From the NCBI GenBank assembly GCA_963825255.1, contig CAWGSF010000011.1, positions 1 to 64,000 of the forward strand: a stretch of DNA of 64,000 bases, in the 5' to 3' direction. Positions 6,172 through 14,275 of this stretch are shown here, one piece after another (positions within the stretch are counted from its first letter, which is position 1; every line of letters begins with the position of its first letter). The translations under genes and the position numbers were made by a program. This DNA comes from JAIBJN01 sp963825255. Its GTDB lineage: Bacteria > Actinomycetota > Thermoleophilia > Gaiellales > Gaiellaceae. Below the pieces are notes generated by a model. That model had not been told where the DNA came from, searched no databases, and was given only the letters and a program-made list of their open reading frames with translations.

Positions 6172-6885
6172 CGCTCCGCCCATGCGATTCACAAGGCGCT
6201 GCGGCAGGTCCTTCACTACGCCGTGCTCGAGCGAAGCTCCTGGACGAGAACGTGGCCGTGCTCGTTCCCAACCCGGAGCCGAAGCGGCGCGAGGTTCCGA
6301 GCTTCGAGGCGATGGCGGGCGTCGAGGCCGTCGCCACGGAGCTGGGCCCGCAGTTCGGGGCGATAGCCATCGTCGGCGCCCTCACCGGTCTGCGGCCGGA
6401 GGAGTGGATCGCCCTCGAGCGGCGTGACGTCGACCGGGAGCGCGGGCCTCCTCCACGTGCGGAGGGTGTTCACGGACGGACGGGTGAAGCTCTACGGGAA
6501 GCAGGCCGCTGACTCAGGAACGTGCCCGCTCCCCGCCAGGGCCTCGCTCGCGCTCGCCGCGGTCCCGCCGAGGGTCGATACCCCGCTCCTCTTCCCCGGC
6601 GCGCGTGGCGGTCACTTGAACCTGCACAACTGGCGCCGCGACCACTGGACCCCGGCCGTGTGAGCAGCGGGCCTCGAGCACCGGACGCCGTATGCCCTCC
6701 GGCACCGTTCGCCTCGTTCGCGATTGCGGCCGGCGTCTCCCTCTTCGAGCTCGCCCGCTTCATGGGGACGAGCGTCGAGCAGATCGACCAGACGTACGGC
6801 CACCTCCTCCCGGACGCGCTCGAGCGGACGCGGGTGGCGCTGGATTCGTTCCTGTCTCCGACTAGAGACGCCGAGAGGGATCGCG
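6172..6885 (+). pseudogene. int: Tyrosine recombinase/integrase (multiple frameshifts)
   Basis: Pieces in three frames assemble to one phage-type integrase. HAIHKALRQVLHYAV comes from the core-binding domain, then LLDENVAVLVPNPEPKRREV. The catalytic domain has ALTGLRPEEWIALERRDVD (first catalytic Arg). After shifts near 6435 and 6500 it continues FPGARGGHLNLHNW. Near 6690-6710 it reads HRTPYALRHTFASFA (the His-x-x-Arg pair, needing one indel). It then has ARFMGTSVEQIDQTYGHLLP with the nucleophile Tyr. All catalytic residues are present, so the frameshifts may be assembly errors. The N-terminal arm-binding part is not recognisable. It faces the tRNA-Pro gene 330 bp away, the expected arrangement for an integrase using that tRNA as its target. 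Confidence 0.7.
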
Positions 6886-7158
6886 TTAGGACTCTTCGCC
6901 GGCATCTTCTCGCAAGTAAAAGCGACCGTCGGCCGAGAGCCTCCCACAAGCGTCGCCGCCGAACTCCTTGTGAGACACGGAGTCAAGATGCCCCTGGGCT
7001 TGGAGCTCCTCGAACGCCTCCCAATACCACTGATCAGGAAGGTCGTCGGACCGATCGTCCATAAGCTTCTTGAAACTGTGGATCTCCGAACCCTCCACGA
7101 TGTCTGAAATGCCCAGGCGAACGCGGAGGAGGTCGATCTGTTCGTCGAGCGCCTGCAT
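6886..7158 (-). CDS. Hypothetical protein (90 aa) at the tRNA end of the element
   Basis: ATG 7158 follows AAGGGAGA, a good ribosome site, which selects this start over a longer frame running through the tRNA. The product begins MQALDEQIDLLRVRLG, has EIHSFKKLMDDRSDDLPDQW and ends FYLREDAGEES. It is a soluble, acidic, mostly helical protein ending with a possible small beta-hairpin (CGRLSADGRFYL), reminiscent of small winged-helix proteins. No family is recognised. It lies just inside the right attachment repeat, where integrative elements often carry small regulators. Confidence 0.55.
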   Translation of the reverse strand: MQALDEQIDLLRVRLGISDIVEGSEIHSFKKLMDDRSDDLPDQWYWEAFEELQAQGHLDSVSHKEFGGDACGRLSADGRFYLREDAGEES

Positions 7159-7209
7159 CGGATCTCCCTTCGCGTTTGGGGCCAGAGGGCCCGGCGAAGG
7201 CTCGAATCC

Positions 7210-7267
7210 GGCTCTATTCCAGTCGGGGCGCCGAGATTTGAACTCGGGACCTCTAGTCCCCCAGACT
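7210..7267 (-). repeat. Attachment-site repeat (tRNA-proximal copy)
   Basis: 58-bp partner of 4227-4284, overlapping the 3' half of the intact tRNA-Pro gene and 13 bp beyond it. Confidence 0.8.
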
Positions 7268-7297
7268 AGCGCGCTAACCAGGCTGCGCCACGCCCCG
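7223..7297 (-). tRNA. tRNA-Pro (anticodon GGG)
   Basis: On the minus strand the acceptor CGGGGCG pairs with CGCCCCG, with discriminator A. The D-arm is GCGCAGCCTGGTTAGCGC. The anticodon stem CTAGT/ACTAG encloses CTGGGGG (anticodon GGG). The T-arm is CCGAG-TTCAAAT-CTCGG. The 3' CCA is not encoded. It is the integration target of the adjacent element. Confidence 0.9.
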
Positions 7298-7439
7298 CGA
7301 CGGGTCCATCCTAGCGCCGCATCCGGGCTGCCGCGGAGCCGGCACGACACCTGATGGAGCCCGGGGCCCGGTCCGACGCCGGGGTACCCGGAACGGCCCC
7401 ACCCGCCCCGCGTGGTGGCCCCGTTTCACGGCCCCGGGG

Positions 7440-7469
7440 TTGTCGCTTCCGACAGGGATCCGGCACAAT
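7440..7469 (+). promoter_or_regulatory. Sigma70-type promoter of the HTH-membrane gene
   Basis: TTGTCG (7440-7445), 18-bp spacer, CACAAT (7464-7469), about 30 bp before ATG 7499. Confidence 0.5.
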
Positions 7470-7498
7470 CCGACGGTCGGGACCAGGCGACCTGCCGA

Positions 7499-8296
7499 AT
7501 GCGCACCTACACGATCACCGAAGCTGCCGAGATCACGGGGCTGAGCCGAAAGGCAATCGCCCGGCGGGTCGAGCGCGGATCGCTCCGCTCGGTCGTGCGA
7601 AACGGACGACGCCGGATCCCGCGCTCGGAGCTCGTCCGCGCGGACCTACTCGAGGAGGCTGGAAGCTCCCCGCGGAGCGACCCCTCCGCCCCGTTCCTCC
7701 CCCACCCCGTGGACGGAGGGCAGCTGGAGGCAGCCGGCGGAAACGAGGACATGCTCGCTGCGCTCTTCAGGGAAGTCCTCGACCGCTTCGAGCGGCAGTC
7801 GCAGGAGATCGCCCAGTTCCGCGCGCTCACCGTCCAGGCCGAGAGCCTGCGACTCACGAACGAGCTGGCCGACCTCCGGGTGCGGATCGCCGAGCTCGAG
7901 CGCCAGCCCGAGCAGCCCGGCCAGAGCCCCCAGCCGCAGCAAGTCGTCGGCGACCTGGGACGCCGGATGACGGAGCTCAGCCAGCAGGTGGAGGAGCTCT
8001 CGAAGCGGGAGATCTGGCTCCCACACCAGGCGGCCGCCCAGCCCACCCCGCAATCGGCGCCCCGAACAGCCGCCAGACCGGCCCCCGCGGCCCAAGCCGC
8101 ACGCCCCGCTGCCCCCGCCCGCCGGGCTCCGCGGCTCTCGAGAACGACCCGTTTCGCCTTCGAGGCCTCCTTCATCGTCGCGGTCGCCGTCATCGCCTGG
8201 CAGGCAGAGCTCTCGGTCCCGGCGATCGCAGTCGCCATGGGGATTGCGTGGACGCTCGTGGCGGTCGCGGAGTGGCTGTCCTCCGATCGCCGCTAG
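7499..8296 (+). CDS. Membrane-anchored HTH protein (MerR/excisionase-type N-terminus, coiled coil, C-terminal helices)
   Basis: The 265-aa product starts MRTYTITEAAEITGLSRKAI, a MerR/excisionase-type winged HTH (residues 1-45: ITEAAEITGLSRKAIARRVE, then RNGRRRIPRSEL). It continues with a proline-rich linker, a long coiled coil (about residues 80-185: REVLDRFERQSQEIAQFR, LRLTNELADLRVRIAELE), a Pro/Ala-rich hinge, and two hydrophobic segments at the C-terminus (FEASFIVAVAVIAWQAE and VAMGIAWTLVAVAEWL). A DNA-binding domain tethered to the membrane through a coiled coil suggests a regulator or a nucleoid/plasmid-tethering protein; the target is unknown. The start is set by the promoter at 7440 and the family-typical HTH beginning. 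A 44-aa membrane peptide follows 40 bp later. Confidence 0.7.
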   Translation: MRTYTITEAAEITGLSRKAIARRVERGSLRSVVRNGRRRIPRSELVRADLLEEAGSSPRSDPSAPFLPHPVDGGQLEAAGGNEDMLAALFREVLDRFERQSQEIAQFRALTVQAESLRLTNELADLRVRIAELERQPEQPGQSPQPQQVVGDLGRRMTELSQQVEELSKREIWLPHQAAAQPTPQSAPRTAARPAPAAQAARPAAPARRAPRLSRTTRFAFEASFIVAVAVIAWQAELSVPAIAVAMGIAWTLVAVAEWLSSDRR

Positions 8297-8336
8297 GGCG
8301 ATCAAGCCGCCTCCCGGCTCCGCCGATAGCGAGATC

Positions 8337-8471
8337 ATGCGCTCGGCAGACCAAGGTTCTCCGCGGCAGGGTCGGAGCCTGCGCCAGCCGATCCTGAGCT
8401 CGCTCGCGCTCGCCGTCGTCGCCGTGACGCTCGTCCTCGTGCTGCTTCGACTCACGGGCGCCGGACTCTAA
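8337..8471 (+). CDS. 44-aa single-pass membrane peptide
   Basis: ATG 8337 to TAA 8469-8471. A basic N-terminal half (RQGRSLRQ) is followed by one hydrophobic helix (ILSSLALAVVAVTLVLVLL). It sits 40 bp after the membrane-anchored HTH gene on the same strand, so the two may work together. No family is recognised. Confidence 0.45.
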   Translation: MRSADQGSPRQGRSLRQPILSSLALAVVAVTLVLVLLRLTGAGL

Positions 8472-8472
8472 G

Positions 8473-8491
8473 TCTCGACCTGAGGTTGAGA
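8473..8491. promoter_or_regulatory. Imperfect palindrome upstream of the YrhK-like gene
   Basis: TCTCGACC-TGA-GGTTGAGA: 8-bp arms with one mismatch and a 3-bp centre, 40 bp before GTG 8531. It could be an operator or a weak hairpin. Confidence 0.35.
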
Positions 8492-8518
8492 TACAAGAGT
8501 TGCCTGCGCCGCGGGTCG

Positions 8519-8524
8519 TAGGAT
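8519..8524 (+). promoter_or_regulatory. Leaderless -10 box (TAGGAT)
   Basis: Ends 6 bp before GTG 8531; no ribosome site. Confidence 0.45.
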
Positions 8525-8530
8525 CCCGCC

Positions 8531-9220
8531 GTGACCCGCCGACGCTGGATGGCCCTCTCCTTCGCGCTGGGGTCGGTCTGCTTCCTCATCGGCCCGTTTC
8601 CCGGCTACGCGCAACTCGTCGGCGACTCGGCCGACGCCGTCACCTTCTTCGTCGGCTCGATCCTGTTCACGCTCGGCGGTGCGCTGCAGAGCTGGCTCGC
8701 CTGGCCCGAACGGCATTCCGCAAGCGGCGGCCGCGCGGCGTGGTGGGCCGCCATCGTCCAATCCGCAGGCACGCTCTTCTTCAACGTGACGACCTACCAG
8801 GCGCTGCACACGGCCCTGACGAGCTCCGAGTACGACAGGCTCGTCTGGCGGCCCGACTGGCGCGGGTCGATCTGCTTCCTCGTCTCGGGCGCGATCGCGT
8901 ACCACGCCTCGCCGCGCGACCGCTGGCACGGATGGCTGCCGGCGCGAGGCACCGTCGGCTGGTGGCAGCCGGCGGTCAACCTCCTCGGCTGCGTCTTTTT
9001 CGGGATCTCGGCCGTCGCCGGCTACGTCGTCCCCTCGACCGGGTCGATGCTCGACCAGGCCGCAGCCAACTGGAACACATCGCTGGGCGCGGCGTGCTTC
9101 CTCGCCTGCGCGCTCGACACGCTGCACACCGACAAGGCGGCGAAGATGCCGCTCCGCGGGCGGCTTCGCGAGCTCGAGCACGAGCTCGAGCGCGATCGCT
9201 CGGCAGGTGACTTGACGTGA
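8531..9220 (+). CDS. Multi-pass membrane protein, YrhK-like
   Basis: The 229-aa product has about five to six hydrophobic helices (ALSFALGSVCFLIGPFPGYA, FFVGSILFTLGGALQSWLAW, ICFLVSGAIAYHA, LLGCVFFGISAVAGYVV, LGAACFLACALDTL) and a charged C-terminal tail. The FFxGSxLFxxGG segment resembles the YrhK domain and I recall near-identical actinobacterial hypothetical proteins; function is unknown. GTG 8531 is chosen because TAGGAT lies 6 bp upstream. The stop overlaps the GTG of the downstream K+ channel (GTGA), so the two are cotranscribed and probably translationally coupled. Confidence 0.65.
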   Translation: MTRRRWMALSFALGSVCFLIGPFPGYAQLVGDSADAVTFFVGSILFTLGGALQSWLAWPERHSASGGRAAWWAAIVQSAGTLFFNVTTYQALHTALTSSEYDRLVWRPDWRGSICFLVSGAIAYHASPRDRWHGWLPARGTVGWWQPAVNLLGCVFFGISAVAGYVVPSTGSMLDQAAANWNTSLGAACFLACALDTLHTDKAAKMPLRGRLRELEHELERDRSAGDLT

Positions 9221-9885
9221 GAGCCGGTGCGCAGTTCCGCTACGGAGCGGTCCTCCTCATCGTCCTCACGCTCGTCGTGTTCGAGATCGTGGCACCCGCC
9301 GGCGACTGGGAGCGCGCGGTCGCCATCGCTCTGGCCGGAGGAGCGCTCATCGTGGCGGTAGCCACCTGGCGCACGCGGAGCCGCAGACAGGACCAGCTCA
9401 CCCTCCTCGTGAGCGCAGGGGTCGCCGTCCTGGTCGTCGGCGTCGCCACCGGGGTCTTCTCCGCCGCCGTCGAGGCCGCGGCGATCACGCTGCTCGTCCT
9501 CGCCATTCCGACGACGCTCGTCCGGGGACTGGTGCGACTCGTCGGAGAACGGGGCGCCACTCTGCAGGCGATCGCGGGAGCCCTCTCGATCTACCTGATG
9601 CTCGGCCTGCTGTTCGCGTCCGCCATCGCGTTCATCGCCGATGTCCAGGACAGGCCGTACTTCGCACAGGGTGACGTGACCAACGGCGACCGCGTCTACT
9701 ACTCGTTCACGGTCTTGACGACGACGGGCTTCGGCGACTACACGGCGGCAACCTCCGTCGGCCACGCGCTTGCGGTCCTCGAGATGCTCGTCGGGCAGCT
9801 CTACCTGGTGACCGTGATCGGAGTCCTCATCGGCCATTACATCCGCCGCGCGGGTGAGCGCCGCGGCGGGCCTCCGGTCGCCTAG
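9217..9885 (+). CDS. Potassium channel (2-TM pore domain)
   Basis: The 222-aa integral membrane protein has four hydrophobic N-terminal segments (about residues 8-110), then a pore module at about residues 120-210. The module consists of an outer helix (LSIYLMLGLLFASAIAFIA), the selectivity filter region FTVLTTTGFGDYTAAT, and an inner helix (LAVLEMLVGQLYLVTVIGVL). TTxGFGD is the filter signature of K+ channels of the Ion_trans_2 type. No cytoplasmic RCK domain follows; only a short RRAGERR tail. GTG 9217 overlaps the stop of the preceding membrane-protein gene. Its stop shares a CTAG with the convergent XRE gene. Confidence 0.85.
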   Translation: MRAGAQFRYGAVLLIVLTLVVFEIVAPAGDWERAVAIALAGGALIVAVATWRTRSRRQDQLTLLVSAGVAVLVVGVATGVFSAAVEAAAITLLVLAIPTTLVRGLVRLVGERGATLQAIAGALSIYLMLGLLFASAIAFIADVQDRPYFAQGDVTNGDRVYYSFTVLTTTGFGDYTAATSVGHALAVLEMLVGQLYLVTVIGVLIGHYIRRAGERRGGPPVA

Positions 9886-10181
9886 CCCTCGAGCCGCCGG
9901 TAGAGCCTGTCGACCAGCTCGGGCATTTCTTCGAGGCGCTCCGTGATCGTGCGGATCCGGTACTCCTGGAAATGCGCCGGCTCGACCTTGAGCGCCTTGG
10001 CCAGCGTCTCGATGATCTCGTTCGAGGGGATCGGCCGGTTCCCGTGCACGATGTGGTTGAGGTAGCCCGCCGAGAGCCCCGTCTTCGCGGCGAGCCCGCG
10101 GTAGGTCACCCCCCGCTCGACCATGAGCGCCTGGACGGTCTCACCGAACGGCTCCGTCGAGAACCGCCGCTTCCTCGCCAT
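9882..10181 (-). CDS. Small XRE-family regulator coupled to proS
   Basis: The 99-aa protein has an N-terminal basic segment (MARKRRFSTEPFGETVQALM), a Cro/C1-type helix-turn-helix (YRGLAAKTGLSAGYLNHIVH, residues 24-43), a conserved continuation (ETLAKALKVEPAHFQEYRI) and a helical tail ending RLEG. ATG 10181 overlaps the proS stop by one base (TGATG), so it is translated as part of the long rpsB-proS operon. XRE proteins with the ExxLAxALxVxPxHFxEYR pattern occur widely in actinobacteria; targets are unknown. A shared CTAG makes its stop overlap that of the convergent K+ channel gene. Confidence 0.8.
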   Translation of the reverse strand: MARKRRFSTEPFGETVQALMVERGVTYRGLAAKTGLSAGYLNHIVHGNRPIPSNEIIETLAKALKVEPAHFQEYRIRTITERLEEMPELVDRLYRRLEG

Positions 10182-11864
10182 CAGAGCAACTCTCTCACGC
10201 GGGCTGCGACATCGTCGACGGGCACGCGGTCCTCGTCGCGGCCGGCGCGGACGAGGACGTCGGCGCGGCCGTCCTCGAGGGTCTTCTTGCCTACCGTGAC
10301 CCTCACGGGACACCCGAGCAGGTCGGCGTCGGCGAACTTCTCCCCGGGTCGCAGATCGCGGTCGTCGAGGAGGACCTCGAGACCGCCCGCCTCGAGCTCG
10401 TCGCAGATCCGGTCGGCGATGTTCGAGGCTTCCGGCTTGCCGGCAGCGAGCGCGACCACGTGCACGTCGTACGGCGCCACCGAGGGCGGCCAGATGATCC
10501 CGTGCTCGTCGTTGCTGCTGCTCGACGATCGCGGCCATGACGCGACCTGGCCCGATGCCGTAGCTGCCGCCGAGCAGCGGTTTCTCCTCGCCGTCCTCGT
10601 CGACGAAGGTTGCGCCGAGCGGCGCTGAATAGAAGCTGCCGAAGTTGAAGATGTGACCGACCTCGATCGCGGTCCGGAAGAGGAGCGCGCCGCCGCACAC
10701 CGGACACCGGTCGCCCTCGAGCGGCTCGCGCAGGTCGGCGAAGCGCGGTTCGTAGTCGCGCCCCGCCTCGACCCCGCGCAAGTGCCAGCCGTCGCGGTTC
10801 GCGCCAGCGACGAACTGCCCCTCCCGCAGCGCCTGGTCAGCGATCACCTCGCCCGAGAAGCCGACGGGCCCGAGCGAGCCGCCGCCCGCCCCGAACGCGG
10901 CCCTGATCTCGTCATCGGACGCCGGTCGGGACGCGCCGGGCAATGCGTCGTAGAGCTTGGTCTCGCTGAGCCGGTCGTCTCCGCGGACGAGCGCGAGCAC
11001 GAGTGTGTCGTCCGGCTTCGACGACCGGCATCGCCTTCGAGGTCGCAGATCGGTCGATTCCGAGAAGGTCCGCCAGTCCTTCGATCGTGGTCACCCCGGC
11101 GTCTCGATCTCCTCGGGCGCGTCGAGCTGCTCGGGCAACACGGCGGCGCTCGGAACGGCTTCCGCCACCTCGAGGTCGCCGGCGTAATCGCCGTTCTCGC
11201 ACGCTGGACCAGCGTGTTCTCGCCCGAGCCGGAGGGCGCCAGGAAGTCGATGCTGAACTTGCCCCCCATGATTCCGCTCTCGGCCTGGACGTCGTAGGTG
11301 TCGAGCCCGGCAGCGATGAAAGATCCGCTTGTACGCGTCCCGGTTCGCCTCGAAGCTGGAGCGCACTCCCTCCTCGTCACGATCGAACGAGTAGGCGTCT
11401 TTCATGATGAACTCGCGGACGCGCAGGAGGCCGCCGCGCGGACGCGGCTCGTCGCGATCCTTCGTCTGAAAGTGGTACCAGAGACTGCGGCAGCTCCCGA
11501 TAGCCTGGATCTCGCGCGCATGGAACGTGACGGTCTCCTCGTGCGTGAGCGGCAGGATGAACTCACGACCCGTCCGATCCCTGAGATGGAAGATCTCCGG
11601 AATCGCGATGCGGCCAGTCGTCTCCCAGAGCTCGGGTGGAGTGAGGACGGGCATCAGCATCTCCTGGCCGCCGATCGCGTCCATCTCCTCGCGGATGATC
11701 TGCTCGATCTTCCGGTGGACGCGCCAGCCGAGCGGCAGGAACGTCCAGAGCCCGGCGCTCAACTGCCGGATGAACCCGCCGCGCACGAGCAGGCGGTGGC
11801 TGACCGCCTCGGCATCGCCGGGATCCTCCCGCAGCGTCGGGATGAAGAGCTGGGACGCCCTCAC
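10181..11864 (-). CDS. proS: Prolyl-tRNA synthetase (at least five frameshifts)
   Basis: Pieces in three frames add up to about 561 aa, the size of bacterial ProRS with an insertion domain. Residues ~1-180 are intact (MRASQLFIPTLREDPGDAE, LMPVLTPPELWETTGR, REFIMKDAYSFDRDEEGV). Then come IAAGLDTYDVQAESGIMGGK, the insertion-domain part VTTIEGLADLLGIDRSATSK, CPVCGGALLFRTAIEVGHIF, class II motif 3 GGSYGIGPGRVMAAI, and the anticodon-binding domain from APYDVHVVALAAGKPEA to the stop. Shifts lie near 11335, 11210, 11100, 11010 and 10500. It charges tRNA-Pro. GTG 11864 overlaps the ispG stop, and its own stop overlaps the XRE start. Since the gene is essential, these breaks are most likely assembly errors. 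Confidence 0.9.
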
Positions 11865-13001
11865 CGCGCTATGACGGCCGCTGGGCCGCTTCGGCCATCA
11901 TGAGGGCCGCGGGCTTGGCCAGCTTGACGCGCTGCCGGCCGCACCATCCCGCCCTCGATCCAGAGGTCGATCTCCCGGAAGAGCTCCTCGACGAGCTCGG
12001 CGGACTCGACCTTCTTGAGCACCTGGCCATGGGCGTAGATGAATCCGGTCTCGCGCCCGCCCGCGATGCCGAAGTCGGCGTCGCCCGCCTCGCCGGGGCC
12101 GTTCACGGCGCAGCCCATGACCGCCACCTCGAAGGCCTGCGGGTAGCCCTGGAGCCGCTCCTCCACCGCCTCGGCGAGGTTCCAGACCCCCACGTTGTCG
12201 CGCCCGCGAGGAGGGGCAGGCGATCATGATCGGCCCCCGCTCGCGAAGCCCGAGCGCCTTGAGGATCTCCCAGGCGACCTTGACCTCCTCCACCGGGTCG
12301 GCGGTGAGCGAGATGCGGATCGTGTCCCCGATCCCGTCCATGAGCAGGCTCCCGACCCCGATCGCGCTCTTGATCGACCCCGTGGACGGGGGGCCGGCCT
12401 CGGTGACGCCGAGGTGGAGCGGGTACGGAACGCGGTCGGCGAGCATCCGGTAGGCGCGGATCATCGTCGGCACCGAGCTCGACTTCACCGAGATCTTGAA
12501 GTCGGAGAAATCCATGTTCTCGAGGAGGCGCACCTGCTCGAGAGCCTCCTCGACGAGCGCGGCAGCCGTGTCCTCCTGCGCCAGCTCGACGAGGTGCTTG
12601 GGCAGCGAGCCCGAGTTCGCGCCGATCCGCATCGGGATGCCTCGCGCCTTCGCCGCCTCGACGACCGCGGCGACCTTGTCCGGGCCGCCGATGTTCCCCG
12701 GGTTGATGCGGACAGCGGCGACCCCGGCGTCGACGGCTTTCAGCGCGAGCGAGGCGTTGAAGTGGATGTCGGCGATCACCGGGATCGGCGAGAGGTACAC
12801 GAGCTTGGCGAGCGCCTCCGCGTCCTCGTTCTTCGGGACCGCGACGCGCACGATCTCGCACCCCCGCCGAGACGAGCTCGCCGATCTGGCCCATCGTTGC
12901 GTCGACGTCGTGCGTCTTCGTCAGCGTCATCGACTGCACGACGACGGGCGCGCCGCCTCCGATGGCACGTTTCTGACTCTGACTTGCCGCTCGCTCGCCA
13001 T
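11861..13001 (-). CDS. ispG: 4-hydroxy-3-methylbut-2-enyl diphosphate synthase, flavodoxin/ferredoxin type (three frameshifts)
   Basis: IspG (GcpE) catalyses the penultimate step of the MEP isoprenoid pathway using a [4Fe-4S] cluster. ATG 13001 opens MASERQVRVR. A shift near 12965 leads to KRAIGGGAPVVVQSMTLTKT and one near 12865 to VRVAVPKNEDAEALAKLVYL, which then runs intact through VIADIHFNASLALKA, AVRINPGNIG and TEAGPPSTGSIKSAIGVG. A third shift near 12210 falls exactly in the first cluster-cysteine motif. Removing one C restores CPSCGRDNVGVWNLAE, and the last cysteine is in VMGCAVNGPGEA. Length is about 380 aa. It sits between rseP and proS and shares the pathway with dxr two genes upstream. 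Confidence 0.9.
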
Positions 13002-13039
13002 CGCCCTGAAGAGCTTGCCAACCGGACGCCGTTGCCTGC

Positions 13040-14268
13040 CTAGCCACCACGCAGGCGCTGGATGTCGTTCGAGAGGCCGATGACGAAGAGGAGGAGGACG
13101 AGCGCGATCCCGATCGCCGAGAAGCGCTCGTAGGCGACGCGGGGGATCGCACGGCCCCTGATTCGCTCGACGATCGAGAAGGCGATGTGACCGCCGTCGA
13201 GGGGCAGGAGCGGCAGGAGGTTGAGCAATGCGAGCGACAGGCTGATGAACGCGAGGACCGAGAGGAAGTAGCGGAACCCCTCCTCGAGCGACTCGCTGGA
13301 CACCGCGGTGATGCCGACGACGCTCGCCACCTCGTCCCGCCCCGAGCCGGTGACGATGCGGCCGAGCGACGTCCCGATCGCCTTCGTCACCTCCCAGGTC
13401 CCTGTCGAACGCGCAGGCCGGTCGCCTCGACTCTGCCGTGAGCCCTGGTAGACGAGCCCGAAGGCGAAGCCGAGGGGGCGGATGGTGTCTTCCCGGAGCT
13501 GCGGCGTGCCCTCGAGCTGCACCTCGGAGCCGTCGCGCACGACCGTGAGCGTGACGGGTTCGCCGCCGCCTGTCGCGGATCGCTGCGGCCAGGTTCTCGG
13601 GCTCCGCCCGCTTCCCGTCGACCGCGATGATCCGGTCGCCTGGCGCGAGGCCCATCGCCGCTGCCGGTAGACCCCGGCTGGACCTCCTCCACCGACCGGG
13701 AGACCTCCGACGGGACGCCGAGCATGAAGACGATCGCGAGGGCGACGATGGCGAAGACGAAGTTCGTTGCCGGGCCGGCGATGACGGCGATGCGCTTGGA
13801 CGTCGGCGCGCGCCAGTACGCGTCGCGCGACAGGGCGTCCTCCACGTCGTCGAGCCCGCGCTCGGCCGCACGGCGCGCCGGGTCCGACAGCTCGGCCGAG
13901 GTCACGGCCTGCCTGAGCGCGGGCATCGCCGCGGCCGCGTCGTCCAGGCGGCTCTCCGCCAGCGCCTGCTCGACGGGCGCCGCGGCCTGCGCGACCGTGC
14001 AGTTCTGCGTCGCGTGCCGGATCGAGGTAGGCGTCGAGATCGCCCGCCGCGGGCCGGTGCATCCCCGGATCTTCACGTAGCCGCCGAGCGGGATCGAGCC
14101 GATGCCGTACTCGATCCTGTTCCGCTTCCACTTCACGAGCGCGGGCGGGAAGAAGATGTAGAAGCGCCGCGGGCGCATGTTCACCGCCAGCGCGGTGACG
14201 AAGTGCCCGGCCTTGCCGTGGATGAGGATCAGGAAGGCCAGGCCTGCGATGGCGACGACGAGATGCAT
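13040..14268 (-). CDS. rseP: Site-2 membrane metalloprotease RseP/RasP (several frameshifts; altered HExxH)
   Basis: ATG 14268 has a perfect AAGGAG ribosome site. The first helix holds the zinc motif, but it reads ILIHGKAGHFVTALA instead of HExxH: a three-base insertion (GCA) within CACGAG would explain it. The next conserved segments are YIFFPPALVKWKRNRIEYGI and GSIPLGGYVKI. A cytoplasmic/periplasmic insert, the helix IAVIAGPATNFVFAIVALAI, a PDZ domain (GLAPGDRIIAVDGKRAEP, shifted frame) and the second catalytic motif LNLLPLLPLDGGHIAFS, which supplies the zinc-binding Asp, follow. Frame changes lie near 14060, 14000, 13680 and 13570. Length is about 409 aa. It cleaves anti-sigma factors or signal-peptide remnants. 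It is located between dxr and ispG as in many bacteria. Confidence 0.85.
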
Positions 14269-14275
14269 GTGCTCC

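Larger units (their letters stand above)
4227..7267. mobile_element. Degraded integrative element in tRNA-Pro
   Basis: The element is about 3 kb and bounded by 58-bp direct repeats (4227-4284 and 7210-7267, one mismatch). These repeats contain the 3' half of tRNA-Pro(GGG), including the anticodon loop. Inside are a tyrosine recombinase with several frameshifts (about 6172-6885), a second partial copy of its middle section (5313-5495), an FnIII-type gene interrupted by that copy, and several small genes. The intact tRNA is regenerated at the right end, and the left repeat is the tRNA 3' half only. With a broken integrase the element is probably immobile unless the breaks are assembly errors. 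Confidence 0.75.

Noticed and set aside
5313..6548. The two similar blocks as insertion-sequence ends or CRISPR-like repeats
   Set aside because: They are partial copies of the integrase coding sequence, not short regular repeats or inverted ends.
10181..11864. Programmed ribosomal frameshifting in proS
   Set aside because: At least five shifts of both signs with no slippery site or conserved pseudoknot; assembly indels explain them better.
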